Positions 1 through 6,207 of a stretch of 6,247 nt of DNA are shown here, piece by piece (within the stretch, counting starts at the first letter, position 1; each line of letters begins with the position of its first letter). The notes below the pieces were generated by a model. That model searched no databases, was not told the origin of the DNA, and worked only from the letters and a program-made list of their open reading frames with translations. A program made the position numbers and the translations under genes. Source of the DNA: Phycisphaeraceae bacterium (GTDB taxonomy: Bacteria; Planctomycetota; Phycisphaerae; Phycisphaerales; Phycisphaeraceae); the NCBI GenBank assembly GCA_003551485.1, contig PUMS01000084.1, positions 1 through 6,247 of the forward strand, in the 5' to 3' direction.

Positions 1-1183
1 CGATCTCGTTGCAGCCGATGATGCAGTAGTCCCATGCATCCTCGGGGCGGATGCCGGCGGCGATCAGGCCGGCCGCGGCCGCATGATCGTTCACCAGCAG
101 CGGCATGCTGCGCCCGTTGGAAAGCAGGTGCAACGCCTTTTCCCAGACGATGGGGTCGATGTCGCGGTGCCAACGCAGGAAACAGTGCGGATCGGCTACC
201 GCCACCCGTTCGAAGCCGCCGAGAAAAGCGAGCGTCACCGCGTTGCACCGGTCGGTGCCGGCATGATCGGCTCCGCCCAACGTGACCGCCTGCGTCTTGG
301 ACACACGCCCGAGGTACGAGTTGGATGCGATCTTCAGCAGAAACGCCCCGCACAGCTCGGCCGCGGCATCCGGGTCGGCGGCCGCCTCGTCGGCCAGGGG
401 CGCCAGGGCCCGATCCGGCAGCCCGATCGAAATGGATGTGCCCTGCCCTTCAAGTACCAGCGCCAGGTGCGTCAGCACCATGGCCTGCAACCCCTCGAAA
501 AGGTTCCGCGCCGGCCGGCGGGGCACGTGCCGGCATGCCGATGCCACCCGGCGGTGGAGTGCGGCGATCTGCGGTTCGGGGCAGCGCAGCGCTTCGGCTT
601 CCGCCGCCTCGGCATAGCGCTGGGCCCATTCGATGACAGCGGCCACCGCGATGGCCATCGCCCGGCGGTAGACCTGTTGAGCTTCGCTTCCCCGGCCGGC
701 CTCCTGCTCGAGGTCATGCAGGATCGCATCGAGCCCGCGTTGCACCACGGCCGCGCTGTCGATGGCCAGGTGTCCCGTGCCGGCACCGCCGCCGAGGTGC
801 CGGTCCTTCCACCAGTCCAGCATCTGCGTTGGAACCCGCTCACGCAACCAGTCGGGGTGAATCCAGTCATGCTCGACGCAGGCCTGGGCATCCATCTCGA
901 AGCCGAATTCGGGCATCACGCACCAGGCGCGCGGGGCGATGGACGTGTTCCCGGCAAAGACCGGGTTGCCGTGCATGTCCAGGGGCAGGTTCCGTAGAAC
1001 GTGCCGCAGGGCCAGCGCCCGGCGCACGGGGGCCGGCTCATCCGCCCAGCGGTGCCATGCCTCGGTCACAAGCCGCGCCCGCGCCAGGCAGACGCTGTCC
1101 TGCGCACCAAACAGACGTTCCTGCAACCGCGGCAGAAGACTGCCGCGCGACCCGGTCTCACCTGCAAGTACGGACGTTACCAT
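1..1183 (-). CDS. Glycyl radical enzyme (PFL-like domain), partial: C-terminal part beyond window
   Basis: I translated the minus strand from ATG 1183: 394 codons run open to the left edge. The last residues read DYCIIGCNEI, so the catalytic Cys-x-Glu signature (Cys391, Glu393) of glycyl radical enzymes sits at the very edge. Other PFL-domain hallmarks are a GGADHAGTDRCN stretch (303-314) and a region around ARNLFEGLQAM about a third of the way before it. Family members are usually about 750-850 residues, so roughly half is missing, including the C-terminal loop that carries the glycyl radical. Such cytoplasmic, oxygen-sensitive enzymes cleave or dehydrate small molecules with a thiyl radical. 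GCxE, rather than the Cys-Cys pair of pyruvate formate-lyase, points to the dehydratase/lyase side of the family, but Asn at the middle position is unusual and the substrate is unknown. The start overlaps the end of the activase gene by 7 nt and has a good ribosome site. Confidence 0.88.
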   Translation of the reverse strand, partial: MVTSVLAGETGSRGSLLPRLQERLFGAQDSVCLARARLVTEAWHRWADEPAPVRRALALRHVLRNLPLDMHGNPVFAGNTSIAPRAWCVMPEFGFEMDAQACVEHDWIHPDWLRERVPTQMLDWWKDRHLGGGAGTGHLAIDSAAVVQRGLDAILHDLEQEAGRGSEAQQVYRRAMAIAVAAVIEWAQRYAEAAEAEALRCPEPQIAALHRRVASACRHVPRRPARNLFEGLQAMVLTHLALVLEGQGTSISIGLPDRALAPLADEAAADPDAAAELCGAFLLKIASNSYLGRVSKTQAVTLGGADHAGTDRCNAVTLAFLGGFERVAVADPHCFLRWHRDIDPIVWEKALHLLSNGRSMPLLVNDHAAAAGLIAAGIRPEDAWDYCIIGCNEI

Positions 1184-1914
1184 CGCACCAGCACCTCGAG
1201 TTGAAAGCTGTGAAACGTCTCCTCGGCGCGCAGGATGTCGTCCCTGCATGCCTCGGGCCCGGGGTTTTCATCACGCAGGTCACATCCGACGGAGTGTCCC
1301 GGCAGAATCTCCACCTGCACCGGCCGGGCCATGTCGGCCACCATCCGACCGATAAGCTGCGGCTCCTCCGTGCCGGCGTTGAACCCGCCCACGAGCGGAA
1401 CGCGTACCGTCACCGGGGCGGGGGTGTGGGCCAGCAGCCACCTGAGGTTGCGCACCGGCAGGTCGGCATCCCTGCCCAGGGTGCCGGCTTCATAGCGCGC
1501 CGGCGACAGGGCCTTGATGTCATAGAGCCACCGATCCACCACCGGCGCGACCCCCTCGAAGTGGGCCTGCGGCACGGCGCCGGCCGTTTCCACGCACCGG
1601 TCGTGCCCGCGGCGGCCCATCTCGTGCAGAAACGCCGCCAACGGCCGCGGCTGAATCAGACACTCACCGCCCGATACCGTGACACCGCCGCCGCTGCGTC
1701 TCCAGTATCGCGCATCGCGCTCGAGCTCGCGAGCGAGGGCATCGATGTCCCATCGATGCGCCTTCGGATCGTGCGGCGGCCGCGTATCGGGGTTGTGGCA
1801 CCACCAGCAGCGCAAACTGCACCCCTGCGTGAAGACAGTCGTGCGTATCCCGGGCCCATCCTGGAGGCAGAACCGCTGAATCCGGTTGACCAGCAACTGA
1901 TGCGCGGAGTTCAT
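1177..1914 (-). CDS. Glycyl radical enzyme activase (radical SAM), compact PFL-activase type
   Basis: This protein uses S-adenosylmethionine and a [4Fe-4S] cluster to make the glycyl radical on its partner, here the enzyme encoded immediately downstream. From ATG 1914 it is 245 residues, close to the 246 of E. coli PFL activase. Visible motifs are DGPGIR (19-24), the cluster motif CSLRCWWC (Cys32, Cys36, Cys39; CxxxCxxC) followed by HNP, and GGGVTVSGGEC (75-85), the SAM-contacting GGE region. No extra cysteine-rich ferredoxin insert follows the cluster motif, unlike the activases of glycerol dehydratase or choline lyase. Residue 85 is Cys where Pro or Ala is usual. An upstream in-frame ATG at 1974 would add 20 residues, but that N-terminus is unconserved in style, and a candidate -10 box overlaps that ATG. 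I therefore prefer 1914, which has a weak GGA six bases upstream. The gene order (activase first) is reversed relative to pflB-pflA. Confidence 0.9.
   Translation of the reverse strand: MNSAHQLLVNRIQRFCLQDGPGIRTTVFTQGCSLRCWWCHNPDTRPPHDPKAHRWDIDALARELERDARYWRRSGGGVTVSGGECLIQPRPLAAFLHEMGRRGHDRCVETAGAVPQAHFEGVAPVVDRWLYDIKALSPARYEAGTLGRDADLPVRNLRWLLAHTPAPVTVRVPLVGGFNAGTEEPQLIGRMVADMARPVQVEILPGHSVGCDLRDENPGPEACRDDILRAEETFHSFQLEVLVRW
1192..1197 (-). promoter_or_regulatory. Ribosome binding site of the glycyl radical enzyme gene
   Basis: The minus strand reads GAGGTG eight bases before ATG 1183. It lies inside the last codons of the activase gene. With the ATGGTAA start/stop overlap, it fixes the start of the glycyl radical enzyme and suggests translational coupling. 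Confidence 0.6.
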
Positions 1915-1953
1915 TGGCTTTCCGATATTGCCGCTCACGATGTCCGCATTGAG

Positions 1954-1997
1954 CCCAGGTGGACGCCCCCGCATTGTAGGCCAACCCCCAGGTGGAC
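1954..1997. repeat. 11-bp direct repeat, 33-bp period, around the candidate promoter
   Basis: CCCAGGTGGAC occurs at 1954-1964 and again at 1987-1997, with starts 33 bp apart, about three helical turns. The right copy overlaps the candidate -35 box and the left copy lies just past the inferred transcription start. That is where a pair of repressor sites would be expected. The match is exact over 11 bases; the role is inferred. Confidence 0.4.
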
Positions 1998-1999
1998 AA
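1973..1999 (-). promoter_or_regulatory. Possible promoter of the activase/glycyl radical enzyme operon
   Basis: On the minus strand TACAAT (1978-1973) matches five of six bases of the sigma-70 -10 box. TTGTCC (1999-1994) is a fair -35 box, but the 15-bp spacer is short. Transcription would begin near 1966, giving a leader of about 50 nt to ATG 1914. This is a pattern match by eye only. Confidence 0.3.
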
Positions 2000-2023
2000 A
2001 CGCACCGGGCCGATCCTCAGATG

Positions 2024-2110
2024 GGGGCCCTGAAAAACCTCGCGAATGGCTCCGGCATGCCGCCACTGCGCGACGCGGAGGCGATCGCGATGAGGTTTTT
2101 CAGAGGCCCC
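2024..2110. repeat. 87-nt imperfect palindrome (long hairpin / possible MITE-like element)
   Basis: The left arm 2030-2041 (CTGAAAAACCTC) pairs perfectly with 2092-2103 (GAGGTTTTTCAG). Beyond an unpaired A at 2104, another six pairs join 2024-2029 to 2105-2110, giving an 18-bp stem with one bulge. Inside the loop 2050-2054 pairs with 2076-2080 (CTCCG/CGGAG), and the apex contains the perfect palindrome CGGCATGCCG (2053-2062), so the structure is nested. The A5/T5 tracts lie within the stem, so it does not look like an intrinsic terminator. It could be a dispersed palindromic element or a structured leader upstream of either divergent gene. Confidence 0.6.
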
Positions 2111-2188
2111 AGATGAAAATCGGTCCCTGCCCACCGCCGGGTGCCACTGCTGGCTTGTCCACCCGTGTCCCCGACCTGCGCCACGAGC

Positions 2189-2209
2189 ACTGGCTGGCAG
2201 GCAGCCAGT
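2189..2209. repeat. Perfect 8-bp dyad, hairpin or operator-like
   Basis: ACTGGCTG (2189-2196) and CAGCCAGT (2202-2209) are perfect inverted repeats around a 5-nt centre GCAGG. No T-run follows on either strand, so an operator or an RNA hairpin is more likely than a terminator. It is about 170 bp before the ClC start. Confidence 0.4.
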
Positions 2210-2334
2210 AACAGCCGACCCACACTGTACCCCATCCGGCTCGGAATCCCGCCCCCTGCTCCGCACCTGGGCTGCGCCGCTTGCAGCAGGCCCTGAATCA
2301 TCGCATGATGGCCGCCTGACCCACCTTGTGACAT

Positions 2335-2357
2335 CCGCCGCCGCGCGCCGGCGGCGG
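2335..2357 (+). promoter_or_regulatory. GC-only hairpin directly upstream of the ClC start
   Basis: CCGCCGCCG (2335-2343) pairs perfectly with CGGCGGCGG (2349-2357) across a CGCGC loop. The stem ends 19 bases before the TTG start of the ClC gene, in the place where a ribosome would dock, and no Shine-Dalgarno sequence is visible between. It might lower translation, or simply be a by-product of GC-rich triplet repeats. Confidence 0.4.
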
Positions 2358-2376
2358 CGCAGATGAGCCGCAGCCC

Positions 2377-4491
2377 TTGCCCTCCGGTCCCGATCCAACC
2401 GAACAGCTCAGCCGGCCCGCGAAGCGATGGGCCTATCGCCTGGCCCTGGCGGCGGTGGTGGGCATCCTCGCCGGGATGGCCGCGGCGGTGCTCGAGTGGG
2501 CCCTGGTCACCGGGCATGCCAACCTCGCCGGGCGGTTCGCCCACCTGGGCAGTGCCCGGGTGATGCACTTTGACTGGCGCATCGTGCTGCTGCCGGCGGC
2601 GGGGTGCTTCATCGCCGGGCTGGCGGCCTACCTGCTGGCCCCCAGCCCGCCCGGCCGCGGCGTGGACGTGCTCACGCGTGCTTTTCACCACCAGCTTGGC
2701 CACCTGCCGCTCAGAAGCCCGACGGTGAAGGCCGGCGGGGCGGCGCTGGTGGTCTCCAGCGGCGGCTGCGCGGGGATTCAAAGCCCCATCGCCGCGCTGG
2801 GCGCGGCGATCGGGTCGAAGGTCGGCCAGATTTTCGGCGTCAGCCCCCGCTACCGACGTGCCCTGCTGCTGGCCGGGTGCGCGGCGGGGATCGGGGCCAT
2901 CTTCCGCTGCCCGCTGGGCGGGGCGCTGTTCGCCACGAGCATCCTCTACCGCGAGCCGGAGTTCGAGTCCGATGCCATCGTGCCCTCGTTCGTGGCCTCG
3001 GTGCTGGGCTATGCGGTCTACATGGGCTTCTGGGGCTATGAGGATCCCCTGCTGCCGCTGGGCGAGGTGCAGTTTCAGTCCGCGGCGGACCTGCCCTGGT
3101 ACGCGGCCCTGGGCATCCTGTGCGGCCTGACGGCCATCTTCTTCTATTACTGCCTCACGGTCGTTGAAAAGCACATCGTGCCCCGCACGGGCCTGCCGTT
3201 GTGGGCCACCGCGGCCCTGGGCGGCCTGGCCACGGGCGTGCTGGCCCTGTTCATCCCGCAGGTGATGGACAGCCAGTACGCCTTCATTCGCAACGTGCTG
3301 GCCGGTCCCGAGCACATGCCCGAGGCACCGCGGCACGCGGGGCAGTGGATATTGCTGCTGATCGCCATCGTCGTGGCCAAGTGCGTGGCGACGGGATTCA
3401 CCGTCGGCAGCGGGGCGCCCGGGGGCGTGCTGGGTCCTTCGATGTTCATCGGTGGTGCGGTGGGTGCGTTGATGGGGGCCATCGGCATGGCGATCTTCCC
3501 CGGCGCCATCGATGAGCCGCTGCGGCAGGCGCTGATTCCGGTGGGCATGGCCGGCTTCTTTGCCGCGGTGATGCGCACACCGCTCGCCGCGATCGTCATG
3601 GTGACCGAGATCACCGGCGCCTACGGGCTGATCGCCCCGCTGATGCTGGTCTGCGGCCTCAGCTACGTGCTGGCCCGCCGCCACGGGCTCAACAGCGAGC
3701 AGGTGCGCTCGGCGGCCGATTCGCCGGTCCACGCGGCGGACCCGATGATCCACATCCTTGAAGGCTGGCGCATCGAGGAGATCATGCAGCGCAACTGGCC
3801 CATGACCGTCGATCCGGATACGGGGCTGGACCAGCTTGTGGCGCGCATCGAGCCGGGCACGCGGCCGGTGATCGCGGTGGCGCGGGATGGTGAGCTGCTG
3901 GGGCTGATCTCCGCGGCGGACCTCGGCCGCGTGATGGAGCACATCCACGTCGCCCCCATGCTCCTGGCCAGCGACATCATGCACCGAGACTTTCCCACGC
4001 TGACCGCGGAGGAAAACGTCTACAACGCCCTTCACGCCTTCACAGACACCGAGCACGACGTGCTGCCGGTGCTCGGACCGGCGCCGGATCGGCGCTGGCT
4101 GGGGATGTTCAGCCGCCGCCTGGTGGTCGATGCGCTCTTCGAGCGGCTGGGCCAGACCCAGGCCAACGTCTTCGATGAGCATGAGGGCCTGACCGCCATC
4201 CAGCCCGAGCTTCGCGCCGGCCAGCTCCTGGCGGGCACCGTGTCGCGCCACGCACGGGTCGAACGGCTGTTCGTGCCCATGCAGTGCCTGGGCAAGAGCC
4301 TGCGCGAGAGCGACTTCGCCCGGCAGTTCAACGCCCAGGTCATCGCCGTCGAGCAGCGCAACGGCACCCTCCAGTGCCCGCCCGACCCCGATGCCCCCCT
4401 CCGCAGCGACCAGCGCCTGATCGCCGTGGTCTGGTCCGACCAGCCCGAGCCCGACAGTCCGGGGGCGGCTGGCAGTTCCCATGCCAGGTAG
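2377..4491 (+). CDS. ClC-family anion channel/transporter with CBS pair and RCK_C-like tail
   Basis: This inner-membrane protein (704 residues) should move chloride or related anions. The membrane part (about 20-435) has ClC landmarks: a GRGVD segment (93-97, GSGIP position), GIQSP (133-137, GREGP position), RRALLLAGCAAGIGAIFRCP (160-179), GSGAPGGVLGP (344-354) and a final-helix block with GFFAAVMRTPLAAIV (393-407). Two CBS domains follow (about 466-525 and 533-591), which usually bind adenine nucleotides. A TrkA_C/RCK_C-like domain comes last (about 612-686, with GKSLRESDF and a terminal LIAVV strand). By eye alignment the gating Glu is Gln135, the pore Ser is Arg94, the internal Glu is Ile189 and the pore Tyr is Asn439. 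The frame is open from 2332 and the only usable early start is TTG 2377; the next Met (34) lies inside the first helix. No clear ribosome site is present. A divergent operon lies upstream. Confidence 0.92.
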   Translation: MPSGPDPTEQLSRPAKRWAYRLALAAVVGILAGMAAAVLEWALVTGHANLAGRFAHLGSARVMHFDWRIVLLPAAGCFIAGLAAYLLAPSPPGRGVDVLTRAFHHQLGHLPLRSPTVKAGGAALVVSSGGCAGIQSPIAALGAAIGSKVGQIFGVSPRYRRALLLAGCAAGIGAIFRCPLGGALFATSILYREPEFESDAIVPSFVASVLGYAVYMGFWGYEDPLLPLGEVQFQSAADLPWYAALGILCGLTAIFFYYCLTVVEKHIVPRTGLPLWATAALGGLATGVLALFIPQVMDSQYAFIRNVLAGPEHMPEAPRHAGQWILLLIAIVVAKCVATGFTVGSGAPGGVLGPSMFIGGAVGALMGAIGMAIFPGAIDEPLRQALIPVGMAGFFAAVMRTPLAAIVMVTEITGAYGLIAPLMLVCGLSYVLARRHGLNSEQVRSAADSPVHAADPMIHILEGWRIEEIMQRNWPMTVDPDTGLDQLVARIEPGTRPVIAVARDGELLGLISAADLGRVMEHIHVAPMLLASDIMHRDFPTLTAEENVYNALHAFTDTEHDVLPVLGPAPDRRWLGMFSRRLVVDALFERLGQTQANVFDEHEGLTAIQPELRAGQLLAGTVSRHARVERLFVPMQCLGKSLRESDFARQFNAQVIAVEQRNGTLQCPPDPDAPLRSDQRLIAVVWSDQPEPDSPGAAGSSHAR

Positions 4492-4494
4492 GTT

Positions 4495-4513
4495 GTTCGG
4501 CGCATCGCCGAAC
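4495..4513 (+). terminator. Possible terminator hairpin after the ClC gene
   Basis: GTTCGGCG (4495-4502) pairs perfectly with CGCCGAAC (4506-4513) around a CAT loop, four bases after the ClC stop codon. There is no T-run after it, so it is not a classical intrinsic terminator. It may protect the 3' end or act with Rho. Confidence 0.4.
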
Positions 4514-4570
4514 GGCCGGTGGTGAGAGCGGTTTCGGACGGATGTGCCACGTTTTCTCAGACCCCAAGCT

Positions 4571-4610
4571 GTAGGGTGGGTAGAGCGAGGTCTTCCGAGC
4601 GAAACCCACC
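4571..4610 (+). repeat. REP-like element, GTAG type, left copy
   Basis: The unit begins with the GTAG tetranucleotide typical of REPs linked to REP-associated tyrosine transposases. An imperfect palindrome follows: GGTGGGT (4575-4581) pairs with ACCCACC (4604-4610). Inside, GC and GG/CC pairs flank what would be two adjacent G-A mismatches, closed by a TCTT loop. It is 36/40 identical to the reverse complement of 4751-4790. No transposase gene is in the window. Confidence 0.65.
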
Positions 4611-4669
4611 ATTACACCGTGGCGGCCGCGACCGGCGCCGGGACCTTCCACAGGGCCAGGAATGGGTGA

Positions 4670-4693
4670 GCAGGGGTTGAGCCATCCCCCTGC
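4670..4693. repeat. Stem-loop between the two REP units
   Basis: GCAGGGG (4670-4676) pairs with CCCCTGC (4687-4693) over a 10-nt loop. It lies near the middle of the spacer between the REP units and could serve as a bidirectional stop for the converging genes. No T-run is present. Confidence 0.3.
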
Positions 4694-4750
4694 GATTCGT
4701 GGCGGCTTCGGGGTGATGGAGTGCAGCAAACCGTACTCGTACCCGGCATT

Positions 4751-4790
4751 GGTAGGTTTCGCTCGGCGGACCTCGCTCTACCCACCCTGC
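4751..4790 (-). repeat. REP-like element, right copy, inverted
   Basis: On the minus strand this 40-bp unit matches the left copy at 36 of 40 positions. The differences are GCAG instead of GTAG at the head, two changes in the apical loop, and one C-to-T change in the closing stem. It ends 19 bp before the stop codon end of the GTPase gene. Its inverted partner 140 bp away makes the pair BIME-like. Confidence 0.65.
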
Positions 4791-4809
4791 AAGGTGGATT
4801 GGTGTCGGG

Positions 4810-6207
4810 TCAGGCGGTGGCACCTCGGTCATCTTCGGTGAAGATGGCTTCGATCTCTGTGGCCAGTTCGGCTCGGGCTGTGTCGATGCCGTCGCCCTTT
4901 CGCAGGACGGTGAAGCAGCGCTGGAGGGCCTTGCGGTGGGTGGGGGTGAGTTCGGACAGGGCGGCGGTGGCATCGGCGGCGATGTCGACGGGGGAGCGGT
5001 CGGCGTGGTTGCGGCCGGCGATGGCGGCGTGGTGGAGGCGGGCGCGGCCGAAGGCAACGTGGGGGAAGTTGATGTGCTTCATCGGTCCGACCACCAGTCG
5101 CTGCGCGCCCAGGGGCAGTGTGTAGACCTTGCTGCGGATGAGCCTGTCCGCGCCCCACCACGCGCCGGCGGCGCCGAGCGTGCCGCCCACGGCGGTGAAG
5201 ACGCCGAAGGTCAGCCCCCCTGCGGCCACGTCCGCCACCACACCGGTGGCAGCGCCACCCACCGCGCCCATGGCCACGAGCTGGCGCCGGGTGAGGCCGA
5301 AGAGTTCGAAGCTTCGTTTCGAGAAGAGTTCCTCGCCCAGCAGGTTCATTGCCGGCTCGTGGCGTTCGATGCCGGCGTGCTCGTAGGCCGCCTCGACCTG
5401 CTCGCGGGCCTGCTGCTCACGAATGACAAGGTCGTGGCGGTAACGGTCCTCCAGGCCCGGCCGGTGGGGCTCGACCGGTACATCGGGGCCGAGCTTCTTC
5501 TCGACGGTGTGGGTGACCATGTACACGAGCATGTCGGCCACAGCGCCGGCGGCCCGGCCGCGGCGGCGGGCGCGTTCCTCCTCCAGAAGCTGCGTGGCCC
5601 GTGCCAGGGGCCCGCGCCAGGCCTCATGCAGCTCGGCAAAGGTGCGCAGCAGTTCGACGTGGCGGTGGAACGGGGCCATCAGGGCGTTGAACACACGCAC
5701 GACCTTGAAATACTGCCCCAGCGCATCGCGCCATGCCTCGAGGTGGTCGGCCTTGCCGATGGGGTTGATCAGCGCCATCGACGGCCGGCCGGTCCAGCGC
5801 AGAATCTCCATTTCCGGCTCGTACTCATCGCCGTAGGGCACCGAGCCATCGACCACGTAGAGGATGCCGGCCCCTTCGAGAATGGGCGTCAGCAGCTTGC
5901 ATTCGTCGGCGAATGTACCCCTGTCGCGGTGGGCCGCAACGAACTCGGCCACCACACGGGAACGCTCGGCAGCGCTGGGCTGGCATCTCTTCATCCAGTC
6001 CAGCGCACGGCGGGCACGCTGGAAACCGGGGGTGTCGACCAGCTCGTAGATGACTTCGCCATCGACCTCCATGGGAAAGCGCTGACATCGCTTTGTCGTG
6101 CCCGGCATCCGGCCGATGGGCACGCGGCGGTCCTGGGCCAGCGTCGAGACGATGCTGGACTTGCCCTTGTTGGGGTGGCCGACCACGGCGAACACCGGCC
6201 GCTGCAT
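4810..6207 (-). CDS. GTPase with DUF3482-like C-terminal region
   Basis: The 465-residue protein starts with a small-GTPase fold: P-loop GHPNKGKS (10-17), a PGTTK switch (35-39) and DTPGF (58-62). The expected NKxD base-recognition motif is degenerate: the strand ends LINPIGKADH (146-155), keeping K and D but with Gly where Asn/Thr is usual. A charged helical middle (about 190-300) precedes FELFGLTRRQL and a Gly/Ala-rich hydrophobic stretch (about 310-353) with small-residue spacing, which may insert in or touch the membrane. This pattern fits GTPase/DUF3482 proteins as I remember them; their function is not established. ATG 6207 is preceded by AAGGAG at 8 nt and overlaps the upstream stop codon by one base (TGATG), so the two genes are an operon. 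In related genomes the partner upstream is often a DUF2868 protein. It converges with the ClC gene. Confidence 0.85.
   Translation of the reverse strand: MQRPVFAVVGHPNKGKSSIVSTLAQDRRVPIGRMPGTTKRCQRFPMEVDGEVIYELVDTPGFQRARRALDWMKRCQPSAAERSRVVAEFVAAHRDRGTFADECKLLTPILEGAGILYVVDGSVPYGDEYEPEMEILRWTGRPSMALINPIGKADHLEAWRDALGQYFKVVRVFNALMAPFHRHVELLRTFAELHEAWRGPLARATQLLEEERARRRGRAAGAVADMLVYMVTHTVEKKLGPDVPVEPHRPGLEDRYRHDLVIREQQAREQVEAAYEHAGIERHEPAMNLLGEELFSKRSFELFGLTRRQLVAMGAVGGAATGVVADVAAGGLTFGVFTAVGGTLGAAGAWWGADRLIRSKVYTLPLGAQRLVVGPMKHINFPHVAFGRARLHHAAIAGRNHADRSPVDIAADATAALSELTPTHRKALQRCFTVLRKGDGIDTARAELATEIEAIFTEDDRGATA

Larger units (their letters stand above)
1975..2376. other. Divergent intergenic region between the activase operon and the ClC gene
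   Basis: I see no convincing gene in these 400 bp. It holds the upstream half of the direct repeat, the 87-nt palindrome (2024-2110), the dyad at 2189-2209, a short palindrome ATCAT-CGC-ATGAT at 2297-2309 framed by GGCC at 2289-2292 and 2310-2313, and the GC hairpin at 2335-2357. I could not find a plus-strand promoter for the ClC gene that was good enough to call. Open frames that cross this stretch have the composition of shadow frames. Confidence 0.6.
4492..4809. other. Convergent intergenic region carrying a REP pair
   Basis: The ClC and GTPase genes converge on these 318 bp, and I see no gene in them. It contains the hairpin at 4495-4513, two inverted 40-bp REP-like units (4571-4610 and 4751-4790) and, between them, a stem-loop at 4670-4693. 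Translations across it give only the usual junk peptides of such repeats. Confidence 0.6.

Noticed and set aside
83..997. 304-codon plus-strand frame over the glycyl radical enzyme
   Set aside because: It is antisense to a recognisable conserved gene; its product has no family features.
829..2211. 460-codon plus-strand frame over the activase and the intergenic region
   Set aside because: It runs antisense across two real genes and through the palindrome; its residues are Arg/Pro/Ala/His-rich shadow composition.
2297..2309. Short ATCAT-CGC-ATGAT palindrome as an FNR-type site
   Set aside because: It does not match TTGAT-N4-ATCAA in spacing or sequence and is short enough to occur by chance.
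1664..2398. 244-codon minus-strand frame upstream of and overlapping the activase
   Set aside because: Out of frame with the activase, it overlaps its conserved cluster motif and crosses the palindrome, with no recognisable domain.
2017..4482. 821-codon open frame antisense to the ClC gene
   Set aside because: It is rich in His, Gln, Arg, Asp and Gly in the way expected from the complement of GC-rich codons, shows no domain, and mirrors a clearly coding strand.
4571..4790. Whole REP pair as a DNA-transposon MITE with target duplication
   Set aside because: The flanks (AAGCT on the left, AAGGT on the right) match only 4 of 5 bases, which is not convincing as a target site duplication; the GTAG REP reading fits better.
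4557..5057. Minus-strand frame crossing the REP pair
   Set aside because: Its C-terminal peptide is the translated REP repeat and the rest is Pro/Ser/Thr-rich shadow of the GTPase gene.
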